Below are positions 55,193-64,000 of a stretch of 64,000 nucleotides of DNA, piece after piece. The stretch is from Adiantum capillus-veneris (Eukaryota; Streptophyta; Polypodiopsida; Polypodiales; Pteridaceae): contig CM043943.1 of the NCBI GenBank assembly GCA_014529385.2, positions 103,326,355 through 103,390,354 on the forward strand. The letters are read 5' to 3'. A model generated the notes under the pieces. It saw nothing but the letters and a program-made list of their open reading frames with translations, was not told where the DNA came from and ran no database searches. The first letter of the stretch is position 1; every line of letters begins with the position of its first letter. Made by a program: the position numbers and the translations under genes.

Positions 55193-56243
55193 ATGGCTTT
55201 ATTTGATCCTGCGGGAGCGCAAGTACTGGATGTTGTGCCTTCCTCTTCTGCTGCTGCAATTGCTTCAGCTCCATCGAGATCCCGCTCTGTAACAGAAACA
55301 ATCAATGGTTCTCACCATTTCACCATCCAGGGATACTCTCTCGCAAAGGGTATGGGCGTTGGCAAGTATATTTCAAGCGACACCTTTTCTGTTGGGGGCT
55401 ATCAGTGGGCTGTCTACTTTTATCCCGATGGTAAAAATCCAGAAGATCAGTCCATTTATGTCTCTGTCTTCATAGCCCTGGCCAGTGAAGGCACAGACGT
55501 TCGTGCCCTTTTTGAATTGACTCTTCTTGATCAAAGTGGAAGGGGAAAACACAAAGTGCACAGCCATTTTGACCGTGCTCTTGAAAGTGGTCCTTACACT
55601 CTTAAATACAGAGGCAGTATGTGGTAAGTTTCAAATGCTCACTTGTTTATGATGGCATTTGCACCTGCTAGATGTGCACAGCATGTATATAGGGATATTT
55701 TAAGATAGTTCTGTATTTCCATATTTTCTTTGTGCCATTGAGGCTTTGGTGCTTGCGCACACGCTTTGTGAATACGTAGTGATGTTCTGTGTCACAAGCA
55801 CTTTGCTGGAGCTTGTGAGCACTAGCTCTCCCTTTGCTGTTTCCGCATTTCTTTCACTAATTCTGTGTTATTTCATTTGGCTTCTATGGCTCAGGGGCTA
55901 CAAGCGGTTTTTCAGACGCACGGGGTTGGAGACCTCTGACTATCTTAAGAATGATCGCCTTTCTATCAGCTGCACAGTCGGTGTTGTAGTGTCCTCTACT
56001 CAAGGACCAAGTCTGTATTCAATTGCTGTTCCAGAATCAAACATTGGTGAGCAGTTTGGGGCTCTTTTGGATGATGGAGAGAATACTGATGTAGCGTTTA
56101 TAGTTGGGTCAGAGACTTTCAAAGCACACAAACTTGTGCTTGCTGCCCGGTCCCCTGTTTTTAGAGCACAGTTGTATGGAGCCCTTGCTGACAATATCAA
56201 GGATACCTTTGAAATTGAAGACATTGAACCTCCTGTTTTTCAG
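55193..56243 (+). CDS. MATH-BTB protein, BPM family, first two exons
   Basis: Exon 1 (55193-55623) and exon 2 (55895-56243) give 260 in-frame codons. Intron 55624-55894 has GTAAGT and CAG borders and splits a Trp codon. The MATH domain (about residues 30-160) reads [70 protein letters not shown], then [17 protein letters not shown]; it recruits substrates. The BTB domain starts at [37 protein letters not shown] and breaks at PPVFQ followed by GTATAT, a plausible donor. BPM proteins are Cullin-3 ubiquitin-ligase adaptors, nuclear or cytosolic, in ABA and development pathways in Arabidopsis. The ATG at 55193 is the first in frame. The rest of BTB and the BACK region are not visible, so the gene is incomplete here. 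Confidence 0.9.
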
Positions 56244-57489
56244 GTATATTTTTCATACTGAGGCATGTGTTTTGTACTTTTTGAAGGTGTCATGCAAGCC
56301 TATTTGTGTTGTTGTCATGCAAGCATATTTGTGTTGTCAAGTATGGGTATGATGCCTGCATATCCAGCTAATGTTTTTAGCTCCGTCGCAACATCTTACT
56401 ATGCACCGAATAAAAGTGCAGAAGCCAAGTGTCAATTAAGCTGTGGGTATCTATTATGCCAGTGTGCCTAGTTTTATAATTGCACATGCTGTTAGATGTT
56501 TGATTTTTGTTGCACAAGGCTATTTAAAGCTGGTTATGGTTTTCTCATTACCAAGCGCTGAAGTTTTCCACTTTATTTTCTATAGAGCAACTTGAGTTAG
56601 TTGTTTTAATTAGTAGCCAGCTCTTCAAAAGACCATGCAGTTTTGTTGCCTATCCTTGTCATGATCACATCTACCAGTTGATGTGGTCAAGTCTTTTAGA
56701 GCAATTTTACATGTTTTGGGGTCTCATCTGACCTGCGGGCGATTACGGTGGTATTAGAGACCAGCCTTCTAATTGCTCTCACAAGAGGAACAATCCTTCT
56801 TGATGAATGCAAATCCAAATTAACCTCCCATTTGGATAGTGTCAACAATCTTGCTTCACAGAACCTTCTTGCTTCACAAAACCCACTAGTCTACATTCTC
56901 TTAGAACCCTCTTGCTTCACAAAACCCTCCTGTCTACAATCTCACAGAATCCTCCGGTTTTCCTAAACCCTCCAGCTTTAGAGGCTCCCGTTACAATTGC
57001 TTTTGATAGGGAATATTTGGTGGACCTTTTTTGAGAATTGTAGGCGGTTATTACTTTGGAGTTTTATGCACCTTATGTAGAAGGAGAAGATTTCCGGAAT
57101 TTTTTTGAGACTTAGACGGCACCTATCTCTCAACCCCAACTTGTAGTTGCTCCAACTGATCCCTACTTGTTTCCTCTATTCCATCGATCGATACAAATTT
57201 TCTAGTGATAGTGAAGGTGGAGGCAGTGGAGGTGGATCCACAGGTAATGGTGGTACAAATGTAGCTCTTAATGAAGAGGCCAAGTCCTCTTGACTACCCA
57301 AACCAGAGCTGATGTGGTATGTTGACCAGAGCTGATGTGGTATGTTGACGTGTTAGCAAGCGGACAAGGCTAATGTGGCTTGCTATATGTTGAAGTCAAA
57401 GATTGTTTGCAGTGTTTGACTCATGTCAGGCGACTCATTGATTTAAGTGATATCAAAGCTTAGTGAACAAACAAGGCTAATATGGCTTA
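56244..57489. other. Intron or intergenic DNA with small repeats
   Basis: No exon or gene is recognised. It contains a 24-bp tandem copy near 56289/56313 (TGTCATGCAAGC), a cluster of CTTGCTTCACA-type words at 56850-56960, and a perfect 23-bp duplication (57302-57324, 57325-57347; ACCAGAGCTGATGTGG...). If the BPM-like gene continues, this is its second intron. Confidence 0.5.
57302..57347. repeat. 23-bp perfect tandem duplication
   Basis: Two adjacent copies starting ACCAGAGCTGATGTGGTATG. Confidence 0.9.
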
Positions 57490-57881
57490 TGTCACAAATT
57501 GATGACGTGGCATGACCACCCGGGCAGGCTGATGATGACGTGGCATCAAACTGTACGAATAGCAATCCCGTAATTTGCGCTAGCAGGCTATGTAGCAGCA
57601 GTACCGATTTCAGCAATGTGCGCTTGCATGCTGACGTGGCTACTGTACGGAATTCCGCAAATTGCGTTGATTGCTTTTTGGGGCAAATAAAAGGTAGCAT
57701 TGCCAAAAGCAGCCAGCGGAAATCGCGGAAATCCGTACAGTTTGCCATGTCAGCAACCAATGCGTTTTACGGCAGTCCGTACAGCAGCCACATCAACATG
57801 CTCTTCTCTTCTTATTAATGGCACCTAGGTCCCTTGGCAAAGGTCCATAAGTTGGACATGCCACGTCATCAATTTGTGACA
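57490..57881 (-). mobile_element. LTR-like block with 25-bp terminal inverted repeats
   Basis: A 392-bp block whose two ends are perfect inverted repeats of 25 bp (57490-57514 and 57857-57881), starting TGTCACAAATTGATGACG. On the minus strand it directly follows a purine-rich TTCAAGAGGAGGGCA and the chromodomain end of gypsy F, as a 3' LTR should. Internally, CTGTACGG and GACGTGGC words recur in both orientations, so the block can fold extensively. A foldback or MITE insertion at the LTR border is an alternative. Confidence 0.55.
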
Positions 57882-58992
57882 TGCCCTCCTCTTGAAAGAA
57901 TCGGAATCGCCCTCGATTATGCGTGCAAAAGAGACAGAGGTTATAAACTGTCTTAGTAGACACTGACTGTTAGTATCGATGCACTAGACACGACACATCT
58001 AGCACTTGTTCAAATCGACAATCCCATCACAAGACATCAATTGCAGAAGACCATGACCATCGGCAACGTATTAGTAATCGCATCTAGATCCATTTCAGAC
58101 CTCACGATGCCCGATTAACTAATCCTTATTGTAATCACGTCCATAGAGATTTATGAGACTGAAATGTTGCAATCATTTCGTCTTTCAGTTCCTACACTCA
58201 AACAAGTAGAGTACAAATCAATCATATTCATTTTTTCAAGAATTCCTGTCATAAAGTAATACAACAGAATACTGATCAGCCCATCAGTATCCCTGAAACC
58301 CAAAGAGGATATCAATGACTATTCAAAATCGGGTTAATCCGTTGACATAGGAGCGGAGTGACTCCCCTCTTGTGCAAACCTGCTGCTCTAGATTCACCCT
58401 TGCTGAACTGGGGGTTCTATTGGAGTAGACTATGCTAAACCGAATGTTTCAAGGTAAAGTTCCAAAATCTGAGGAGTATCTCCTAGGTCCTTCTCCTCCA
58501 TCCACTTCGCATCCAATGCAGGATAGTTCTTGCATTTAACCAAGAACCGCCTATTCGCTTTACCTTTTATCTTTCTGTCCTTGTGTGCCAAAATCTGTTT
58601 TGGAATGGCTCGCTTTTCTCCACTTTGGGTTGCTCATCAGGCTCCCCATCAACTGGCACATCGCCTTTAAAAGACTTCAATTGACTCGTATGAAATGCAT
58701 TGTGAATCTTCTAAGTATCGGGCAGCTTGAGTCTAAAGGAGACATCATTTATCTTTTCTTTTATCCGGAAAGCGCCATAATACTTCATGCTAAGCTTTGG
58801 GAAAAGCCGCTCCTTTCCTTTTCGTTTTCTTAGGCGTGCCTTCTCAAAACATAAGAGCACCCAATCGTCTTCCTTTAATTTCAAAATCTCGTCGATGTTG
58901 TTCTTGAGATTTCGCTAAAGCCTCCCGGACCTTGGCAAAAGCAGTATCCAAGTCCCTCGTGTACTGGTCGGCTTCAAAAATCTTATCTTTAG
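57882..58992 (-). pseudogene. Gypsy F integrase C-terminus and chromodomain
   Basis: The minus strand reads, from 58990 down: DKIFEADQYTRDLDTAFAKV, a basic LRKRKGKERLFPKLS, MKYYGAFRIKEKINDVSF, IHNAFHTSQLKSFKGDVP, then the chromodomain RRFLVKCKNYPALDAKWMEE near 58560-58490. This is the standard chromovirus integrase tail. At least one stop (PDT*KIHNAF) is present. At 58993 the frame is interrupted by element E and resumes at 63264. Confidence 0.85.
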
Positions 58993-59433
58993 TGTCACGA
59001 TTGTGACTATGTTAACATCAATACATCTACTCCTAGTTGCAGATACGCAAAGTGCCATGCCAAGGAGGACCCCTGCGCTTGGATGGTCACACCCCTTCGC
59101 CCAAGAGACGTACCTCTTCACCAAAAGCCACACTCCTTCGACGACTGGCACACCCCTTTGCTCTACGGGTGCGACTCTTCGCCCAATGGTTGCAGCTCTT
59201 CGCCGAAAGGATGTGCCTTTACGTCTAAAGTCGCGTCTCTTCACCATGAAACGTGTCTTTTCATTTATGTCTCTTTGTCTCCTATATAAGGAGCCTATTG
59301 TACTCAGTTTTCAACAGTTCAATCAATCAAACACAGAGTCTTCTAAGTCTTGTCTCGAGTACAGTTCAAGTTCCTTAAGTCTTAATCATGAGTTTAAGTA
59401 CTTAATAAAGGATTAGTACCTAGAATCCTCACA
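58993..59433 (+). mobile_element. Element E 5' LTR
   Basis: 441 bp, TGTCACGATTGTGACTATG to CTAGAATCCTCACA. It carries a TATA box CCTATATAAGG at about 59280 and a late AATAAAG at about 59404. Its middle repeats degenerate CTTCGCC[CG]AA words. The first 16 bases, TGTCACGATTGTGACT, are partly palindromic. Confidence 0.95.
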
Positions 59434-59434
59434 G

Positions 59435-59449
59435 TGGTATCAGAGCAAA
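59435..59449 (+). promoter_or_regulatory. Primer-binding site of element E
   Basis: TGGTATCAGAGCAAA directly after the LTR matches the initiator tRNA-Met complement over the first 12 bases. Confidence 0.9.
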
Positions 59450-60438
59450 TTTTTTCCGGGGGACCCAAGGTTGTGAGCCTCTCACCCTCGCCGCTACACT
59501 CTACCCCTTCCCGGAGTTGCATGGAAGCAGAAGAAAGATGGTACGCATGTGCATACAAGCATGAGGTAACATGAATTTTTCTATTCCAATTCTATAAATA
59601 AAGACAGAACACAAATGTGTGTGCGTAGTGTCTCGGAGAGCCTTGTGTACCTTTGCTCGGGTTGTACTACTCCTTCTAACCCGTCCTCGCACCCCTTCCC
59701 GCGAACGGGCACACGACAAACAATATTTTCTCAGTGCTCGCACCTTTTCCAAGGGTTGTGCCCCTTTGAAGTTTGTGCACCCTTTCCCCAAATCATGTGC
59801 TGCTGGGCTGGCTGAATGAAGGGCTGAATCGCTGGCATGCTGGCTGGGCTGAAACGCTGCATGCTCTTCACGCACCCCTTCCCCATGCACCCCTTCGTGC
59901 ACCCTCATGCTGAAACGCTGCCATGTTGATACGCTGAAACGAATTTTGGAGACGCTGGGCAGATTCCTACGCTGCTGAATTTCTTACGCTGGGCAGTTTT
60001 TTTACGCTGGAAGCTTGTCCAATTCAACGCAAGGGTTTTCATTAAAAACACCCGGCCATGCACTTGATTTAAGTTGGCCGCCCAGAACTAATTTTTTTAA
60101 ACCCATGTGAAAAAACCCAAATTTTTTAGCCAATGTGAACACTTATACTTGAAAACTCCCATGAGCCTACATTAAGAAAGTGTAAAAAAACCTTACGTTG
60201 CCTCTTCCTTGTTCTGCTCTGTGCGCACCTTCTCGACGCGACCCAGTACATGAAATTCCTCGATGAAATTTTGCGGGTGAATTTCTCTACTTAGAGCCGG
60301 AAGTGATAATTACTCCCGATTTCTCGACTCCAGAGCACAAACTTATTCTAGAGGCATTTTCCACTCACGGAGCACCCGTCCCCGAACCTGTTCCCGACCT
60401 GAACTTGCACCTGTTCGAGTTCCTTTTGAGACGTAACC
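59450..60438 (+). other. Element E leader
   Basis: About 1 kb without a plausible gene. 59680-60010 contains irregular repeats of ACGCTG and CACCCCTTCCC words. The gag ATG follows at 60439. Confidence 0.6.
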
Positions 60439-61657
60439 ATGCCGAGTTCTCAGGATGGAGGTGGTCAATCTGACGATGCCCTTACTCTTATCAAGGAGCA
60501 GATGGCCACACTTTCCATAAGTCTTGCATCACTTCACACTCGCTTGGATGAGATGCACACGCACAACACTTCTCGAAGTCGTCCTGCTGTTTCTTGGACT
60601 ACTAATGCAGCATCTTCAACACCTTCTTCCGAAGCTTCAGTGGACGAACCAAATGAACCAGATCCAACTAAAGAGGTAGACAATCGCGAACTTCAATTAC
60701 TTTATAAAATTTTTAATGTTGCACAGAAGAAGAAGCTTGATGTTAAACTGCCGGAACCGTATAATGGTCGTTGCGACAAGCGCGTGCTGGACCAATGGCT
60801 GTTCAAAATGGAGGTTTACTTATCAAACACAGATTTGGTCGAGAGTTAAAAAGTTGCACTTGCTAGTTCTCTACTCAAGGACAACATTTCTTTGGTGACA
60901 ACGACGGGTTGCTTATGGTAAACACACACCTTCTTGGGATAAATTCCGGCGTGCTATTCGCAAGGCATTCGAACCTGCCAATGCGGATTTTCATGCCCGG
61001 TCCTCTCTTTGCCGCTTGAGCCAGACAGGTTCCTTGGCCGCGTACATCACAGAGTTCCAAAGGCTAACTCTGGAGATAAAGACCCTTAGTCCCTTTGATA
61101 AACTTCATAGTGTTATTGACGAACTCGAACCCAACCTGACGGACGATATGCACAAATACAACCCTACCACCTTGGATGCTGCAATTGCCTATGTGGAGCG
61201 TCTTGGTGATAATCGGCGCCCTACACGGAATTCTCTCCTTGGTGACAGATCTTCAAACAACGCTCGCTTTTCACAACGCGGTCGCAAAGACAGCTATAGC
61301 CAAAGTCAGCAACATCAGTCTTAGTTCAGACAGCAAGCAACGCAACCTTATTTAACTTCAAGGTTCTATTCTCAAGATCGACAATCTGAAACCAGATCTT
61401 CTTCACATGTTCCTCCACTTGATCGTGGTAAAGGACGTGATTTTTCTCAAGATCGGCATTCCAATACTCAGCAAGGCTCTTCGTCAAATGGATCTTCGAC
61501 TTCAAAGAAGGAAGGATAATGTACAATTTGGAGTGGTGACCATAGATGGTATCAATGTCCAAAGAGACCAAATCCGTCTAACTCGAAAAGAAATTCCAAC
61601 GCGGAAACATCATCGAATTTTGAACAACCAGACTCTGGTAAGGATAAAGGAAAATCT
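60439..61657 (+). pseudogene. Element E gag
   Basis: ATG at 60439 opens MPSSQDGGGQSDDALTLIKE, with a short coiled coil (TLSISLASLHTRLDEMHTHN) and the capsid start VKLPEPYNGRCDKRVLDQWL. A TAA at 60847 and a shift near 60890 break it. The capsid continues in another frame (GKHTPSWDKFRRAIRKAFEP, SLAAYITEFQRLTLEIKTLS). After a Ser/Gln-rich stretch with two more stops, a zinc-knuckle-like CTIWSGDHRWYQC appears near 61520-61558, with the second Cys replaced by Trp. It would form the particle, but the copy is no longer translatable as one protein. Confidence 0.82.
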
Positions 61658-62593
61658 GTGGTCAATAAGATCCGTGTCTCAGAGGATACGAGTATTCTTA
61701 TGAAACATGCTCAATGCAATTCTTCAGTTTTGGAGCCTCTCTCAAAGCAAGTTTTGAGCCTTCTTGGAACACTCAATGGTCGCTCCATCAATATTTTGGT
61801 GGACAGCGGATGCTCGAATAATTTCGTCAGCACTCAGATAGTTCAACAGCTTGGCTTACCAACTCAGAAGACATCTCACTTATATGATGTGGAATTAGTA
61901 GATGGATCAATTTTGACTTGTGATCAGACAGTTCGACAGTTGCAGTTCGAGATTCAAACTTATGCAAATCAACTGGATTTTGAAGTCATGCCTTTATCTT
62001 ATTACGACATGATTCTTGGTTAGCATTGGTTATTCCAATATGATCCAGCAATTAGCTTTCGAGGACATACTATCAATTTGTTCAAAGATGGACGTGAATT
62101 GACTTTACACGGGCTTTCTCATGCAGAAAGAGCGATTCAAGCCTCACGTCTACTAGTCAAGCGACATGATACAGTGGATTATGAAGAGAATATGATTTCC
62201 GATATAGATGCAGATATTATTATTGATGAATTTTTGAATTCATTAACTTCTCCTGAATCAATTGATGAAGACAAAGATAAGAAGATAGTTGCAAATTCCG
62301 AGTCTGAAGACGACTATGCTTTCTTTGATTCTTTACTGGATGATGATATGCCAATTGCAAGTCATGAAGTGACAGTTCCTGAAGATGATTCTGAAGAATT
62401 TTGGGATTCATTCTTGGAAGATGATTATAGTCTCAAGCCAAAGTCCTCTCCAGTGATTACTAAAGTTGAAGTCACCCCATCTGAAGAGTACCTTGAGAAG
62501 ATTTCCTCTTCCCCAAATATTTCGCAGTTACTGGAAGATTTTGAACCAGAAATCTTACATCGCATGAAGAATTTTGAAGATCAATCTCTTTGA
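61658..62593 (+). pseudogene. Element E protease and acidic tail
   Basis: The open segment 61658-62023 contains LNGRSINILVDSGCSNNFVS, an intact Asp-Ser-Gly retropepsin loop, and ends at DFEVMPLSYYDMILG, where a TAG replaces the next codon before HWLFQYDPAISF. The second segment (62078-62593) is strongly acidic (DIDADIIIDEF, EDDYAFFDSLLDDDMPIASH, EEFWDSFLEDDYSL) with no RT motif. In a full gypsy element RT would begin here, so the RT-integrase part has been replaced or lost. Role of the acidic tail unknown. Confidence 0.82.
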
Positions 62594-62821
62594 TGCAGTC
62601 AACCTGATTATGCCAGATTCTTGTAAAAAGTCTTTGAATAATGCAATGACATGGGATTTAGCAGTCAAAGCAAAAAGGTTTCGCAAGAAGCAAAGGTTCA
62701 AGACAAAGACTTCAGATAACTCAAAGACTGAAGATTTTCGAAGATTCAATGCTTTTCCAGAGTTATATCAACATGAGAAGTCATTTCTTTGACACGGGCT
62801 CTCATTTTAAATGGGAGGGAA

Positions 62822-63263
62822 TGTCACGATTGTGACTATGTTAACAACAATACATCTACTTCTAGTTGCAGATACGCAAAGTGCCATGCCAAGGAGGACT
62901 CCTGCGCTTGGATGGTCACACCCCTTCGCCCAAGAGACGTGCCTCTTCGCCAAAAGCCACACTCCTTCGACGATTGGTCACACCCCTTCGCTCTACGGGT
63001 GCGACTCTTCGCCCAATGGTTGCAGCTCTTCGCCAAAAGGATGTGCCTTTACGTCTAAAGTCGCGTCTCTTCACCATGAGATGTGTCTTTTCATTTATGT
63101 CTCTTCGTCTCCTATATAAGGAGCCTATTGTACTCAGTTTTCAACAGTTCAATCAGTCAAACACAGAGTCTTCTAAGTCTTGTCTCGAGTACAATTCAAG
63201 TTTCTTAAGTCTTAATCATGAGTTTAAGTACTTAATAAAGGATTAGTACCTAGAATCCTCACA
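62822..63263 (+). mobile_element. Element E 3' LTR
   Basis: 442 bp, same ends as the 5' LTR. The preceding AATGGGAGGGAA (about 62809-62820) is the polypurine tract. Followed by the TTTAG target duplication. Confidence 0.95.
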
Positions 63264-64000
63264 TTTAGTGCTAAGGAAGGGTGGAACATTCAGAGAAGCT
63301 TCAATAATCTCAAATGGCGCCTTCCTTGTCGAAGAGTGTATCGTGTTATTGTAGGCAAATTCCACCAAAGGCATTTTTTTTTCCCATTGAGTCTTCTGAT
63401 CAGAAATGTAAGACTTCAATAAATCCAGAACAATTGAATTTGCAATCTCAAATTGCCCATCTGTCTATGGGTGGAATGATGTTGAGAACTGCAACTGTGT
63501 GCCAATGTTCTCTCAAATAGCCCTCCAAAACAAACTCGTGAATCAGGGATCTCTGTCGGAGACTATTGTCTCAAGCATGCCATGTAGTTGGAACATGTGT
63601 GCAATGAACAGTCTCGCTAAATGATCCGGCTTGACTGTTTTCTTCACTGGAATGAAGTGATTTTACTTGCTAATCTGTCGATAACAATCCAAATGCCATC
63701 ATGCCCATTTTGTGTCTTCAGGAGATCAAAAATTGAAATCCATTGCAATACTTTCCTAGGGGCGGGTGGGAATTGGTAAAGGCTGTAACAATCCCTGTGT
63801 CTTATGTTTGTCAAACTTGACCTTCTAGCATACTAAACAACCTTGAACAAAGTCGTCCACATCTTTCTTGAGTCTCTGCCTAGCGCTCCACACCTTTCAA
63901 GGTGGTGTTGATGCCACGATGACCCGTAAAAGGTGGACAATGGCACTCAGTCAGAACCTTTTCTGTCAATTGCTGTGACGCACAACATCGTTTTCTTCAT
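63264..64000 (-). pseudogene. Gypsy F integrase core, 5' side of element E
   Basis: The minus strand continues the integrase interrupted by element E. Near 63270 it joins VPPFLSTKDKI across the target duplication. Near 63480-63330 an HPQTDGQ-like segment and SMGKKNAFGG-type text are readable over several frames. Near 63760-63660 it reads WISIFDLLKTQNGHDGIWIV (first catalytic region, Asp kept). Zinc-module text lies near 63990-63820. Multiple stops. The element extends beyond the window end. Confidence 0.75.

Larger units (their letters stand above)
58993..63263 (+). mobile_element. Element E: gag-protease-only LTR retrotransposon
   Basis: A complete 4271-bp insertion with LTRs 58993-59433 and 62822-63263 and a perfect 5-bp target duplication TTTAG (58988-58992 and 63264-63268). 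Inside are a primer-binding site, a long leader, gag, a retropepsin-like domain and an acidic tail. No RT, RNase H or integrase is present, so it must have been mobilised in trans. By eye the LTRs differ at about 14 positions and one single-base indel. It interrupts gypsy F integrase. Confidence 0.93.

Noticed and set aside
56560-56600. Possible BTB exon 3 (reads AEVFHFIFYRA)
   Set aside because: Only a few residues resemble the expected ALLHFIY helix, a stop follows soon after, and no convincing acceptor precedes it.
59037-59289. ORFs inside the element E LTRs (both copies)
   Set aside because: Created by the repeated CTTCGCC words of the LTR; they differ by indel between the two LTRs.

Overview
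This window looks like repeat-dense nuclear DNA from a land plant. The evidence is a set of Ty3/gypsy and Ty1/copia LTR retrotransposons with plant-type primer-binding sites (TGGTATCAGAGC), chromodomain integrases, and one plant-type MATH-BTB (BPM family) gene with a GT-AG intron. The mixture of old elements, TG/CA microsatellites and a degraded HUH (rolling-circle) Rep-like gene makes me lean to a non-seed plant such as a fern. That placement is a guess from style, not a demonstrated fact. I saw no bacterial operon, CRISPR array, rRNA or clear tRNA gene.

Layout. 1-4.7 kb: decayed minus-strand chromovirus (protease, RT, RNase H, integrase, chromodomain). 4.7-8.7 kb: microsatellites and a plus-strand gypsy gag. 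8.7-14.6 kb: two minus-strand copia relics with tandem-repeat leaders, plus a fragment of a coiled-coil ORF joined to copia RT. 14.65-15.45 kb: HUH Rep-like pseudogene. 16.1-18.5 kb: minus-strand gypsy pol relic and a second RT fragment. 18.6-22.3 kb: minus-strand copia A, cut inside gag by the LTR of the next element. 22.3-38.5 kb: a large, relatively young minus-strand gypsy (gypsy D) with gag, pol, a 2.8 kb spacer carrying five copies of a 24-bp palindrome, an intact 1091-codon extra ORF, polypurine tract and a 952-bp LTR. 38.5-38.8 kb: plus-strand fragment of the chromovirus family seen at 1 kb. 39.1-51.7 kb: plus-strand array of three related copia copies (B1, B2, B3) with three 226-228 bp LTRs. 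51.7-54.0 kb: another chromovirus relic. 55.1-56.2 kb: first two coding exons of the BPM-like gene. 57.5-64 kb: minus-strand chromovirus F, interrupted by a complete 4.27 kb gag-protease-only element E with 442-bp LTRs and a perfect TTTAG target duplication.

The host gene is the only candidate cellular gene. Its BTB domain is cut at a splice donor and no later exon is visible, so the 57-64 kb transposons may sit in a long intron, or the gene may be truncated.

The strongest leads are: gypsy D with two retropepsin-like domains (one on each side of RT/integrase), a duplicated H2C2 zinc module, a W-K repeat tail and an extra nuclear-looking coiled-coil ORF; the conserved palindrome array in its spacer; the HUH Rep relic; copia B3 as a mosaic sharing lesions with A at its ends and with B1 in the middle; an amber codon at the same site in all four copia copies; and the non-autonomous gag-protease element E nested in F.
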